NCBI GenBank assembly: GCA_036023115.1
Contig: JAYKKT010000074.1
Coordinates: 8,206,501-8,270,500 of the forward strand
Direction: 5' to 3'
DNA: 64,000 bases
DNA from: Brasenia schreberi
Taxonomy: Eukaryota > Streptophyta > Magnoliopsida > Nymphaeales > Cabombaceae
The notes under the pieces are model-generated. The model made no database searches. It was not told the DNA's origin and saw nothing but the letters and a program-made list of their open reading frames with translations. This document shows, in pieces, positions 35,864-48,799 of this stretch; the first letter of the stretch is position 1; every line of letters starts with the position of its first letter. The position numbers were made by a program, and so were the translations under genes.

Positions 35864-38800
35864 GACGGGCACCAACTCTCCTGATTGAGTTGCCAATCTG
35901 AGCAAGTGTTACGGACTACGAGCTGCATCATAAGACTATGAATGTTATGGAAAGTATTGCCTCATAGCTAAGAATAACAAGCAACCAGTAACTGCTATCA
36001 CTATTAAAGTAAAGCACTAAAACACCTTTCTGTTTTGAACTTATGACTCTTTGATCTCTCTCTGTGTGTGAAAACGAAAGCTATGAAGGCAAAACGTCTA
36101 CGCCAGAGAAAACTTTCACATTTTCTCTGTCAAATCGGTTTCATGACTGCTTTAATATATGAGTGCCGTTCCGTAAGCTGATGCCTCCAGACCAGGGAAG
36201 GAATAATGCAGTCACATGAATGGAAAGCTCTCTGGAACTAGTTTAATAAACCTTTTGAAGAGGAAGGATCGATCTGCACCAAAACCAGAAAAGGGTGTGT
36301 TTGGCATGCTAAATAAGGCTATTTCCTTTGATATGTCCCAACCCATTTAGCTATAGCTAGTACACATCCCTCATAAGGAAAGATGTTGCAAAATTAAGAA
36401 AAATGGACAAGCGCTTCTACGTGATACGTCACATGGATACGTGTTGGACACAAGGATATTGTTGAGGATACGTGCGAGCAAAATTTATATATATGGTTTT
36501 GGTGAAACGATTTTTTAATGTAAAAATATCAGGGAAGGTACTCGTCTTGTCAAGGAAGCTGTGGGTGACACGAGAGAGTAATGATAGCCAGGCAAGTACT
36601 GTTAACAAGGGCAGCGAACAGGTTAAGTTCGTGTCACAATTAGTTTCAGCTTGAGTACTTATGGTGAGAGATCAGCCCATTTGGCCAAATGCTTGTCTCG
36701 TTGGTGATGGCATGAATCAATCGTGTCAGTAACTAAAGTTATTAGTGCTCCATAAATATAATGCTTTTACATCATCTTTTGGGTATAAAGTAGCAAGCAG
36801 CTACGTACATTCCAAGAGCGTAGGCACGTGGCTCATGAACCTTTTGTACACGGCAATATCGAAAGCAGCATCTGTGTGAGTCACCTTGTCATGTGGATTG
36901 GAGAGAGAGAGAGAGATCCGGGTTCGTGTTTGAAGCCATCAGTCAGAAATCCAAATCTAGACACGGAAAAAAGACATGGACAAGACTGGTAAATGAACTG
37001 AGAAGCTTTTAGTTCCGCACGATCCAGTTCGTGCCGCAGCCTGGCTCTCATGTTCAGTTCGCTAAACTATATAAGCTGAATATGGTATGTTCAGCTCGTG
37101 ATCTGCAATCGAACTCACAAAGCAACGTGAGAGTCAAGAACCCTGGCAGATGAGCTAACATAGCATAGGCGATACAAATTCATCAACAGTCCAGATTTCA
37201 TCCGTCTCCCAAGAGCTGTGCTGAGAATTTGAAGTCGAGACTGAATGATTTCATAATGTCATTTGAATATGTGATGAACCCATTTCAAATGCTCCATGCA
37301 AGCTCTCTCTCTCTCCCCCAAAGCATATACGGGAACCGTTGAGAGTTGAGAGACCACGCTTTGACTCCCACTGCTGCTGCAAAACGTGAAATATGAAAAG
37401 ATGGAGTTGCCTTCGTTGCTCCCTTTCTGTTTGCAAGCTATCACCACTGATCACAGCCAGCTAAAACCTCTCTCACAGCTATCATCTTTATCCATTTTGG
37501 GAGTACCACCCCGGACGTCCCCGTAAAAGCCAACATCTGCAAGCACCACCCTGAGCCTCTAGTCACTCTACCACCTTCCTTGTCATTGTTCGTCATTCTC
37601 TGACCTTGGTTCCTAACTTATCCCATCAGATGTTGAACCTGTTCGAGCCCAACATGATACTAGATTAAAAATTACCCCAAGTTTAACAGGTTGAATTCCT
37701 GAAAGTCGAAATTGGATTGAATTGAATTAAATCTACAACATGACCTTATTGTAGATTTGAATTGCATTATGACACTTTGTTCTAACTCGAAATTGAAGGG
37801 TTTACTTGGCCGATTTTCATTGCATACACATTGTCGTTTTCTCGCAGTGGTTGAAGGTCCTGCTCCGGCTTCCCTGTTCTCCGGCTTCGGCTCACAGTGA
37901 ATTATAACTTGAGGAAGAGACCGACGTTGACTGATGAAATTTGTCACGTGTCAAAACGTGTACAATTGCACTCCAGCCACCATCCAAAGTGCGACACGCC
38001 CCTCAATAATGGCTCCTGCAGATGCGCACTTTGGGTGGCGGTGCTCCAGAGGTAACTTAGATTCTGTCAAACCTTGTACTAAACAAGGAATTAAAAAGTC
38101 CAGAAAACACAACAATGAATGAGCCTTAGGAATAAGTCGAATATTTTTTATTTATTGGCGTGGATGGCTTTTCAAGAACTGGGAATAAAAGTTCTTTCTT
38201 GCCATTAGCTTCATAATGGTGGTGCACTGTGCGGATCTAACAATTAGTTTAGTGTGGGTAGAAAAGCACACTAAAATCTTAAGAAACCACCATTGTTCAA
38301 CGAAAAGACGCTCTAGCACTGTTGCTTCTGGTGGGGAATTCGATTTTGAGATGTGTGTGTTAGGCTTTGGTGTCTTTTTATAAATAAAAAGAAAAAGAAA
38401 ATCTTAAGAAATTATGTATAAACCGAAAAGTTCAAATGTAAATGAAACGCGTACTAATGCAAGATGCGAAACTTGCGTGGTAGAAAAAAAAAGTTCCGTG
38501 GTAGAAAAGAAGTAATCCTACTCCATAGACACCACAAAGAAAAAATACTCTACCATGATCAACATCATTACAGGACCAAAGCCACTTTAAAGCATTCCTT
38601 TAAAAAAGAGAGAAAATTATAATGATACTCATAAGCTGGATGTCGATGTCCGGTACGAAAGAGTAAATCGCGCTTCACATCTCCAACATGAAATGTTTAT
38701 GATGGGATGGACCCTGTATTATAGGCCACACATTCTATCGTAGGTTATAGCTTTCGGAGGTTTTTTACAAGAGATTAGCGACGAAATTTGTAAAATTTGG

Positions 38801-40700
38801 TCACTGATTTGACATCAGGGAGAAATTTCGTTTCTTGTCGTGTACAATTCTCTCCAAGCGTGTAGCATATGCTCAGTTAGAGAGGTAATACCCATTAAAG
38901 TCGAACCCTTATAAGATCTAGGCCCTGGAGTTATATCTATGCTTTACCAACTTATCAACCGCGACAAAATGGTGCCTCGAGTTAGACACAAGTTTAGAAA
39001 ATTGCCTTTCATCGTTGCGAGCTCGACGAACTGTACGCACATGCAAATGCAGGATGGTGCACTTACCAAATGTTCATCATTTCGTCGACTTGGAAAACGA
39101 AACGAAAACCAGAGCGGCCATTGATTTCATCATACGCTCAGTAACACTTCTAGTCTTTTCAGATGAATGCCTGAACTGTGCAGGTCTGCCTACCACCACC
39201 TTGCCATGAAAAGTGGCTGGAGGAAAATAACGGGCCCTTTTTCACGAGCTGTAATAGCTGCGTGGAACCATGGGCAGTCGTGAAAGTCGTGCATGCATCA
39301 TCGCCGGAGATATGTGAACAAGACATTTAGTTGAACCTAGAATCCACTACCTCTGGGGTAGGCATGTGCTCTTATTGCTTTAGAATAAGTGGGGAACGTA
39401 AATGTGGCAGTTTTCCAGCAGGGATTTTCCTGAAAGAAAGAATGTCGTTATATGGCAAAATTTTGAAGAAAAAAAACAACTCAGTCCTCAGTGCCTTTGA
39501 TCTCATTTCTACAAGGGTTGAGACAATGGGCCAATAATTGAGATGATTAGATATAACAAGTGATGGCACCTAGTGAGTATGAAAGGTGGCGCGGATGCTT
39601 ATTTACATCCGGTAGGCATCTCCATCAAACCTCAGCTTGCCATTTTAAACAAAAAAAAGGTTTTTGGATGATCAAGTCTTTGTGAAATTCGAACGAGATT
39701 TTGATTCTGGAAGACGCTCTTAAGTTTATCAGCAGGTGGTGCGGCTGAACTACCACACTACATAAAGTTATTGACACTCCCACTGTCGAACAATCAAACT
39801 TGGAGTGCCTTCAACTTCGCATCTTTGTTCAAACCCCTCGGTACCCGTTATGACTTGTTATCTGAAAACATTAATCATTGTCTGTGTCATTCCAGTGACA
39901 TTTGATTGCAATCCATCTCACTTTGGATCGCACTGTAAAGAGGGATGTGTAATGCACTTGGAAAAGTCGAAGCAGAGTAGTTCGTACAATTGCGTAACCC
40001 TCTTGAAGGTAAGCTGGTTGGGGGTGTGGGGGAGGGGGACTACCACTCTTAGCTAAAGCTATTCACACTACGCCGATTGAGAATTGGATTTGGAGTTCCC
40101 TCAACATAGAACCTCTATTCAGAGCCTCCAGCTGCGATGCAGACCTACACAGGACTTGTATCGAAAGTGATGGACCATTCTCTTGGTTCTTCGAGTGACA
40201 TTTGCTTGCAATTTACAGCGCCGAAGATCGAAACAGACAAAAAATTAGAGTTACACAGGTGAGGTAAAATTAATGACACAAAGATATCGCTTAGAACAAG
40301 CAACCTAATACCAGAAGCATACAGAGAAGTGAGTAAATGATGGAATTAAGGTGCAAAGCCAATCCAGCGAGCCAATATGCTCTCAGATTCCCTTCTCTAA
40401 ACATATTGGTTGATTACATAGGATCTCTTGTGTTCTCATCGGCATCTCAGTGGACGTCACTCTCACAAGCCAAGTAACTGCAGAGCTTCCAAGTCACATG
40501 TACGGTTGAGATTCAATTTGATTATCTCCCCTTCGAATCAGTAGGTAATGGGGTTTTATATGACGGAGATTGTGGCCTTTTGCTTAATTGGCCCCACTGA
40601 TCCACTCTTATAAGGGCCGTGCCACTCACATCCATCTTACTACAAAGCGCCTAGAGCAATCCCAGCAGTATCTTTAAAGCAGTTGAGAGAGAGAGAGAGA
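35864..40700. other. Intergenic between transporter loci
   Basis: 35,864-36,900 is the upstream flank of the intact transporter and is also present in its decayed copy (30,770 and below). Beyond that I see no gene. A loosely repeated segment (about 39,745-39,920 and 40,040-40,215) shares CCAGTGACATTTG/GAGTGACATTTG and nearby words, a diverged duplicate. A GA run (40,685-40,705) immediately precedes the next exon. Confidence 0.5.
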
Positions 40701-42528
40701 GAGAGCAAATGTTTATGGCTCCAGGAAAGCAGAACAGCGGGAATTGTTTGCCAGTGGCGGCGGTGGTGTTTGCTGTGATGAACGTGCTGATCAAACAAGC
40801 TCTAGACGAAGGAATGAGCCGTTTCGTGTTGATTACGTATCGGCAATTTGTTGCGACGATCTTCATAAGCCCTATAGCTTACTATGCTGAGAGGTACTGA
40901 TAATCGGTATATCCGTCATACTTTGTCAATCTTCCCTTTCCACCAAAACACGTAAAGGTAAGGTGATTGCCTCTTTGACAACGTGCTACTTAGCCATTTG
41001 CGGTGTTGTTACTGTCTGAGAAAGTGGAAGTAGCGGATCAGGACACTTGCTTCGAAGAAAAAAAAAGGTGAGTCCCACATGCACGAGTTCATGTCTCTCC
41101 ATGATAATTTAAAATGGTCTCAGCAGCTGCATCAACAACGGTTTTTGACCCATGTCTGCAATATCTCATAGCCCGAGAAAATCTGTTTCCTAGTTAAAGG
41201 ATGCGTATGAATTATCCAATCAAGAACATAACTCTTGTCGAAATCTAGGCTCTCAACAGCAAAGTTAGCATGCACTTGGAACTCAAGAAAGTTGGTCACA
41301 AGACGGAAACCTTGGTCAATTTTTTTACTGCAAATGATAAGTTTGACTCCCAAAGGAAAAATTGGTATCTTCTCTCCATATATCATAGTGCAGGATCTGA
41401 TGTTTGATTTGATATATTATAATGTCTGGGAGCACTTGGTAGAGGAGAGTGCATACTTGTGGTCGAAAAGGAAAAGAAGGAGAATCATTTTGTTATTCGT
41501 GTATTTGTCTGAACCATGAAGACCATCCAAGGGAGCCTGCAAGAAGGGAAAGAGAACCGAGCAGCCAGCTCTTTTGTGACTCATGATCATCCACCTTGCT
41601 TGAGGTTTGATTAAGATGGGAACTGGAGTTGTGGGTAAGTGCCCTGCCCTTATACAGGGTCAGAAGCATTGCGCCGCTGACGCAGACTATCGTTCCCGCA
41701 ACCTTCAGCACTCCAGGCTTACTTTTGATGTTTAATCTTTCCATCCTGCAACCACCAATCCCAATTTGTGATAGATTGTGATTAGCATGATAACAAAAAT
41801 TCACACTCAATCAGAGGCGCTATCATGTGACACTTGAGCATAGGTATAGGTAAAACCTTCTCCGTGAGTGGAAAGATGGAAGACACAACGACACAGGCAT
41901 ATCTCCTCTTTCTAAAACTCCATGCAACGCTCTCATCTCCCTTCTCAGCTGCATTCAGTCCGCTGCTTTCACCTTGATCGTACACTGGGACCCTCCCTTG
42001 TGGTTATTGAGAGGAAAGCTACAATTTGTTACTGTGTAAGTCTCTACTGCTATATAACATGTCCTTTTTGGTTTTGAATACGTTCGGATTGAAATTTGTA
42101 GACACGCGAAAATTTTCACTCTGGGTTCTTAGGCCTCATGTGAACCTTTTCGTATGTCTAAGTCGCTTAAAGGGCGTGTCAGCTAGCTTACTCAAGCTAG
42201 CGAAGTAAGTTTTGAAAATATCTAACTTATGGGACGACTGTGGACAAGTGAACTCTTTTCGTCGCAGACCTTCTTGAACCGATGCTCAAGGGTCAATCTG
42301 TATGCTTAGAAAACTCGATTTTAAGCAAACATGACCTTTTTGAAAATATGCAAAGTGTTTGATTTGGTTTTAGTTTGTCTTCTTGCAGATTTTATCAACG
42401 TGGGATTTGCACGTTTCTTATGTCTTGGGTTTTCGTCAATTTAGGCATGTAGTTGTGTGCATCCAATGTTCAAGGTTACTTTGATGCAATATGCACCCTA
42501 TCTCGTGGTATGGCGGATATGCAATGCA

Positions 42529-43040
42529 AACTCACACAACTGAACAGGAAAACCCAGAATTGAAAGACATAGCCGAAGGGAAATTACAAAAAGAAAATAT
42601 AGCTATATCTTAAGAGCGGAAAGGCACAATTGTGTAAGTGTATGCCGTGTAAAAATTGAAATGCAACTCACACAACTGAACCTTAAAACCCGAAATTTAA
42701 AGACATAGCGAAAGGAAAATACAACTATATATATATGGGCCCGAAGGTTGCCAACGTGTGCGTGGGTGTTATGTGTATATGTAAAGACAACTCACACGAC
42801 TTGGAATGTAAAACTCAAATTGAATTGCAATATGGCTCTTATTAGAGTCTTGGGAGTAAGAACGAAAGCTCAATGTATGTGAGTGTGGAATTAAAAGACA
42901 ACGCACACAACTTCAAAATAAAACCCTAAATTGAATTGCAATACGGCTCTTATTAGAGTCTTGGGAGTAAGAGCGAAAGCTCAATGTGTGTGAGTGTGGA
43001 ATTGAAAGACAACACACACAACTTGAAAATAAAACCCACG
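42529..43040. repeat. Minisatellite, about 110-135 bp units
   Basis: The core AACTCACACAACTGAAC (or a close variant, then AAAACCC and AAATTGAATTGCAAT) recurs at about 42,529, 42,664, 42,789, 42,900 and 43,010. Later units contain GGCTCTTATTAGAGTCTTGG. The units are diverged, and the last two are closest to each other. Confidence 0.75.
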
Positions 43041-45400
43041 CAGTTGAATTTATATAAATAAGATTATATCTTAGGGGCGGCCAAGGCCCTTGTGTGTGCA
43101 AAAGTGTGCAACTGAGAGCGGAAAGGCTCAAGTGCACGTATGTACTTGTATGTCATACACCAATATTACATCTTGGGGGGAGACTATGCTCCATTATTAC
43201 AACCCCATATCAAATTGAATTAAGTGTAGAAGGAGATATAAAATATCGAATTTGAAACACTTACATGATTTGGATGTTTGTCCACTCCAATTTACACGGA
43301 CTTGCTTGGCTTCGCACCCACGAATGAGTCTTCCTTGAAACTGGAAGCGAAAGATGGCTGAATGGAGCCTTTGAGCTTGAGGGTTTTGGCCTTGAAGGGT
43401 ATGAGTTCACGGCGAGAGTGGGTGCGAGTTTGATGTGGGATGTAAGGTCATGGGTGTGGTAGGGACGTGAGGCGGTGGTAGGGGAGTTACGGGTGTTAGG
43501 CTTAGGTGGAGTGATGGTATGGTGTGGGATGAGGAATGGGAGCAAGGGTCACGGCGCTAGGTAGGTGGGGTGATGAAATGATGGCTGCGGGTAAGGAAGT
43601 GTCTAGCTAGGATGGGTTTGGCTAGGTTGTTAGAGGGGATGTTAGGCGGTAGATGGAAGGCTAGGAGGTGGTGGAAGGTAGTGGCTGGGACGAGGTAGGA
43701 TAGCAGGTCGGTGGAAGGTAGTGGCTGGGACGGGGTAGGATAGCAGGTCGATGGAAGGGCGGCAGAAGGTCGGTATAGGGCGACAGGCGCTGGGCGCTTG
43801 TCGCAGGCACTAAGGCGGGGTGTGGGCAGGGCGCGGGAGTGGCAGGCTACGCAGGGCGCGCGGGAGCGGGAGTGGGGCGCATGTAGGGCGCGCGGGACAG
43901 TCAGGGCTCTTGAGGTTGGGGTCGGTTAGGGTTTAGATGGGTTTAGCTTAGGCTTAAGGGTGTTGTGGAGTAGTTAGGTGGGGTTTGATTAGGGTTAGGT
44001 GAGGTCAGTTTAGGTGGTTTAGGGTGGTTTAGAGGGGTTAAGAAGAGGGGTTTAGGGCGCTTAGTAGGGCTTACCTCTTAATGACGATTTGGGGTGTGCT
44101 TGAGCTCCAATCAACCACCTTAAGCCTCCTTGTTCAAGCCACTTCAGCCCTTCAATTAGGGTGGGGCAACCCTTAACTAACCCTACACTAACCCACAATT
44201 AAAAAACCCTAAAACAAAGAAAGCACTAAGCACTCACCTAAGCACCTTTTCTCTCCTCCAAGGCCTCCCTTCAAATTCACGTGAACCTCTTGTTTGGGAC
44301 CCCCTCACCTCTATTTATAGGCATTTGAGGTGGGTCTTGGATTTGGGTTTGGATTTGAGATCTGGATCCAAATCCAAATACTATTTGGGTTTGGGTTTGA
44401 GATCTGGATCCAAATCCAAATACTATTTGGATTTGGATCTTAGATCTTGGATCTTAGATATTTTAATATCTGTATCCGATCCAAATCCAACATTTTTATG
44501 GATATGGATCTGGATATTTTGGTCCAGATTTGATCCAATCCAAACACTATTTGGATCTAATCCAAATCCAAATACTATTTGGATCGACCCAAACACTATT
44601 TGAATCGGCCCAAATCCAAACACTATTTACTATTTGGATTTGGATCTGGATATTTATGGTCCAGATTCAATCCAAATTTTCTCTGGATGGTCCTTCATGA
44701 CTTCTCGAGGTGAACGATCGGTATGGGCCCTAGCTTCATCAGTGCTCCGTCTGGTGTTGGGTTTCCCCAATCTTTGTCGTTCGGACTCCTTTTCGCCTTT
44801 TCGGACTCCGTTTTTTCTCATTCATGGCTTTTCTGGTTCATAATCTTGAGGTTTTGATGAGAATGGTCGATCTGGCTTTATGATGCTCCTGACTTACAAA
44901 CTGTTTCGTGCTTGGGCCTTCCATTCGCCTTTCGAATCTGACTTTTATCAGGCCAGGATGATCTTCTAGGCTTCAAAACAGGTTTCTGAAGCTGCTTCTG
45001 GAATTGGCCTTTAGGAGCCACTTGCTGGGGTGTTTCTGGATCAGGTGTCATCTTCGCATGCTCCACCTGTTCGTCTTTAGCCTTTTGACAAAATGAGGCT
45101 TAGCCCGGGTTTAAAAACTCGTATTTGGATACAGAGCTTTCAAAACACTATTTACAGGCTTAAAGCAATATTTACAGGTTTTAAAATAATATGTACAGGG
45201 TTCTGAAGGCTCCTGGGTTTTCAGAACTCAAAATGGCTCTTTGGGGCTGATTTACAAACCAGGTATTGGTTTTAGAAAGTCATGGGATTTTAGGGTGTTT
45301 ACAAAATCATTAGACCGACTCTAAACCAAACATGTCTACTCCAAATTATCAATCAAGAAAGTGATTCTTAATGTCGGTAACTAATCATTATTGAAGCCCA
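43040..45400. repeat. Repeat-rich, locally GC-rich non-coding block
   Basis: Contains a 41-bp tandem pair near 43,675-43,757 (GGTAGTGGCTGGGACG repeated), a stretch of GGGCGCGCGGGA motifs at 43,800-43,900, and repeats of CAAATCCAAATACTATTTGG at 44,360-44,660. A TATTTATAGG box lies near 44,311. Base composition is unlike the AT-rich surroundings. It separates the parts of the broken transporter locus and may be LTR- or satellite-derived, but I find no coding domain or paired LTR. Confidence 0.45.
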
Positions 45401-46233
45401 TAACATGGGCTATTCAGGGGTTAGTGCTCAACTAATATTCCATATTAATTGAAGGTGACAAAAAGTTTGCACTGTGTTGTGTTGGGCTGCAGGGGGGGCA
45501 TGTGCTCTGGGATGGCATATATCATTATGGCGTGGTGTGTGGAAAAGAGGGGCCCTGTGTTCACTTCTGCATTCAGCCCCCTCATCCAAGTGGTTGTAGC
45601 CATCATCGAGGTCCTCTTCCTCCACGAGCAACTGCACCTGGGCAGGTGGGTCACCCCTCTTTCTCAAATTAATTTGAGATGTCAACAGATCCGAAGTCTA
45701 AGACCACACATTCTCTCTCACACACATAGAGAGAGAGAAAGAGAGAAGTAGATCCGAACAGTTAATGATTGTATCCTACATGAATTTTGATGTAAGAATC
45801 CACGGGCTGGTAGTTGCACCGAAACCCTTGTATGAAGCGCCGGAGTCAAGTATTTAGCTGACTTCTCCGGACGCCGTTGAGGTTAATTTGAACTTTGAAC
45901 CTAGTTGTTTGTGCTAAAGTTATTGTAGAAAAAGAGCATTTGAAGGATATGTGAACTTTCTACAAGAGGAAAAAACAGATATTTCAATTTTCAAAAATGT
46001 GCGGGACACGACCAGTTTTGGGTCGATTTATTGGCCCTTTTATCTCTCTTCTCCTGCCACTGTGATAGGCTTACCATTTAAAACAAGCTAAGAGCTTTTA
46101 TTTCTTTGGCAGCATATTGGGTTCTATCATCATTGTAATCGGGCTTTACATGCTGCTGTGCGGGAAGAGCAAACAGCACGAGTGCTTGCTGCCGAAACAG
46201 ATACAAGTCATTGATGACAGCACAGCAGTATAA

Positions 46234-47180
46234 CTCGATCTTGTTTTCTTCAACATTGTATGCAAGATATTTAAATCTGCCTCTCTCAACGATCTTTCTG
46301 TAGTGCTTGATTCAAGGAAGAATGCGTCTCACAGTATCTGTCTGTATTAACATTCTCTCACCATAGAGAAGTATTTCACACAGCCACAATATTACCTCTT
46401 TGTCAGAACTGAATGGGATGGTTGAGACGGCATTGGCAGTAACAATCTTCGGGGTGGATCACAAATCATCATGGTCAGGGTGTTGATTCAAGCAAAACTA
46501 AAACCAAGTTTTATGACTCTTATCCACACAAGTAGATCAGTCGTCCATATTAATTGTTGTAAATGAATTAAGCGGCATGGTGACCCCTCATGAGGCTAAA
46601 GAGATTTATAGGTCATGGATCACAGCTTAGTTTAGTTATACTTCACACTACTATTTTATAAATATTGTACCTCAACTCGCACATCACAGCATACCAATAT
46701 GCATATATTGCACGATATTGATACGATACAATGCTTTGTTCTTTGATTGAAGGAAGAAACTTAATTTAAAAAGAAAAAAGAAAAAAATGATCTCATAGTA
46801 TATCGTACAACAATACACGGGCAAATGGCCCAAAACGATACATGTATCTGATAATGTGTGGTATTATAGTCCTTAGTTCTGCGTAGGGTTTATCCAGACA
46901 CAACACACTACTTCCTATTTCTCCTTTTGAGCATGAACACCACATTTTGTTAGGTTGTAACCCGATTCAGGCACGGACACGGACATGGATTTTCCTGGTC
47001 GTTTCTGTGTCATGTATGGAATCATGTAATTTTCAAGTGAGCACTCCTGCGGTGACCATCTTTGTCTGGGTGCTCATGAAACCTCCAGAACCAAATCAAA
47101 CCGACAGTTTGATTTGGTTCTGTTCTAGCAATAAAAAAGCCAGGCAGTTTGGTTCACGATTCCAATGTTGGAACCGAACT

Positions 47181-47218
<38 letters not shown>

Positions 47219-48080
47219 GATATAAATCTCTATAAGTTTATATGTTTAGATATGTGTGTGGGGGGGGGTAGGTGGGCTTATATATAAAGTTTATATACTT
47301 ATATGGATATAAATCTTGACACGTTTATAAGTTTATATATATGAGTTTTATATGCCTCTAAAGCGAGGAATCGCAATTCATGAAGCTCCGAGACTAAACC
47401 CTGAGCCAAGATACACCAAGCATTGGCTTGTGGAGAGAGGAATGCCGAGTGGAATTGAACTCCCAACTGCTCGGTTAGTAGCAAGAGACTCTTTCACGAC
47501 ACCGACCCCCCCTTGGCGTGAAGCAAACAGGAACTTGCTCGTTCAAGTTATTGATTTGTTCTAAGTAAATTAATTTGATTTTGATTAGAAAGAAATTGCC
47601 TCACATTCAAGTCAATAGGTATACGGTTTTGATGGTATAATTCGACTCTAACTAAACTCGCTCTTAACAAGCTTACTGGTTTCCCAACCCAATTTCTATG
47701 TTGAGAATCGGGATAACAGCAATTCACATTAACTGTAGGAGTTTAGTGCAGTCAATGGCTGATCCAATGGGTAGCGGCCGTGCCCCTGCAATCGCACACC
47801 AACCCATCCCGGACGTCTGGGTCTTGAGAAGATCCAAAACCTACTTTCTTACAAACCAGGTCACACTTCACTAATCTGCACTTTTATTGTAAACCATAAA
47901 CACAATGCATGTGGGCATCAAAGGCACATGCAATATCTATATGATTGGATTTTGTTCTCTGCCATGATTCCTTATGCATACACATTTTTAGGTGTCGAAT
48001 AATATCTTAGAAATCCATAAACAGAGCTCATTTCTCAATTCTCAAAAGGAAAACTTAAAGCCTGTTTCTCTTGGTGTTGG
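46234..48080. other. Intergenic, no gene recognised
   Basis: Contains TATCG/CGATA words at 46,700-46,840 that resemble the subterminal array of the hAT family, a (TA)n run at 47,185-47,215 and a G run near 47,261. No coding exon recognised. Confidence 0.45.
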
Positions 48081-48089
48081 ATCTGAACC

Positions 48090-48256
48090 ATGAAGGGCTG
48101 CATTCCTTACATAGCAATGCTGCTGGTCCAGTTCTACTTTGGGTCCAATTTCCTGTGCAAAGCAGCCTTAGGGAATGGGATGAGCATCTGTGTTCGTAGT
48201 TATCAACATATTATAACCACGCTCACTTTGGGCCCATTTGCTTACTATCACGAGAG
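48090..48256 (+). pseudogene. Orphan first exon of a WAT1-related transporter
   Basis: 167 nt from ATG to CACGAGAG|GTAAAC. It encodes MKGCIPYIAMLLVQFYFG and ends LTLGPFAYYHER, the first two helices of the family, with the same phase-2 exon end as the two other loci. No exon 2 or later exon follows before the duplicated block that begins about 550 bp downstream, so it looks truncated there. Confidence 0.75.
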
Positions 48257-48799
48257 GTAAACTTCTATAACACAAGAAGTTCCTAATTGACACGTACACG
48301 CACGAGCGTGTACAAACACACGCTCACACACATATATAGACACGCAGCAGCAGCTTATGACATAGAGTAGGAAGAGGAAGGAGTATTCAACTAGGGGCAA
48401 GCACGAACTCAATTCCCCTTCATATCTACAGCAAAACTTCGGTAAGTCAGAGATAAGATGATTGGATCCAGGGCTCGGCTCTCATCACAAGCAGGTGCAT
48501 TGGATTCAGTTCATCTCTTATCATTCAGGTTTGTTTGGTCATAGTCTTTCAGAAGTTCCTTCTTATCTATCCCATACAGCTTTTTTTTCCCTTTTCCTTA
48601 ACTGTATTAAAGCCATTAAAGTCAGCCATGATCTTCATCGCGCAGGCTATGATTTACCACCAGTTAACAGCATCACTGTCAGTCACTGCCTTAACCGGTT
48701 CTTTTTCATCACTACAACCACTTAGTAATTGCTCTTGAGTTTGAAAGGCAAACTGAAGCTTGGAGATTGCAATGGAACGTACAACTTGACACAATTGTG

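Larger units (their letters stand above)
40709..46233 (+). pseudogene. Rearranged WAT1-related transporter locus
   Basis: Exon 1 (40,709-40,893, plus strand; 185 nt, ends GAGAG|GT) begins MFMAPGKQNSGN and has the family pattern MSRFVLITYRQFVATIFISP. Exon 6 (45,493-45,645) and exon 7 (46,113-46,233) are also on the plus strand: MAWCVEKRGPVFTSAFSP, and SIIIVIGLYMLLCGK before a stop. Exon 4 (41,745 to about 41,515) is on the minus strand: KPGVLKVAGTIVCVSGAML, with the acceptor intact but the sequence breaking away where the donor should be. Exons 2, 3 and 5 are not found. Exon 6 follows a run of seven G and is one base longer than its homologue, a further frame problem. Best read as a gene broken by an internal inversion and deletions; an undetected alternative structure is possible but unlikely. 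Confidence 0.8.

Noticed and set aside
43900..44060. Telomere-like TTTAGGG words
   Set aside because: Only isolated GGGTTTAG/TTTAGGG occurrences without a tandem array; not an interstitial telomere.
46700..46840. Third hAT copy suggested by TATCG/CGATA words
   Set aside because: The words are too few and there is no terminal repeat or transposase sequence.
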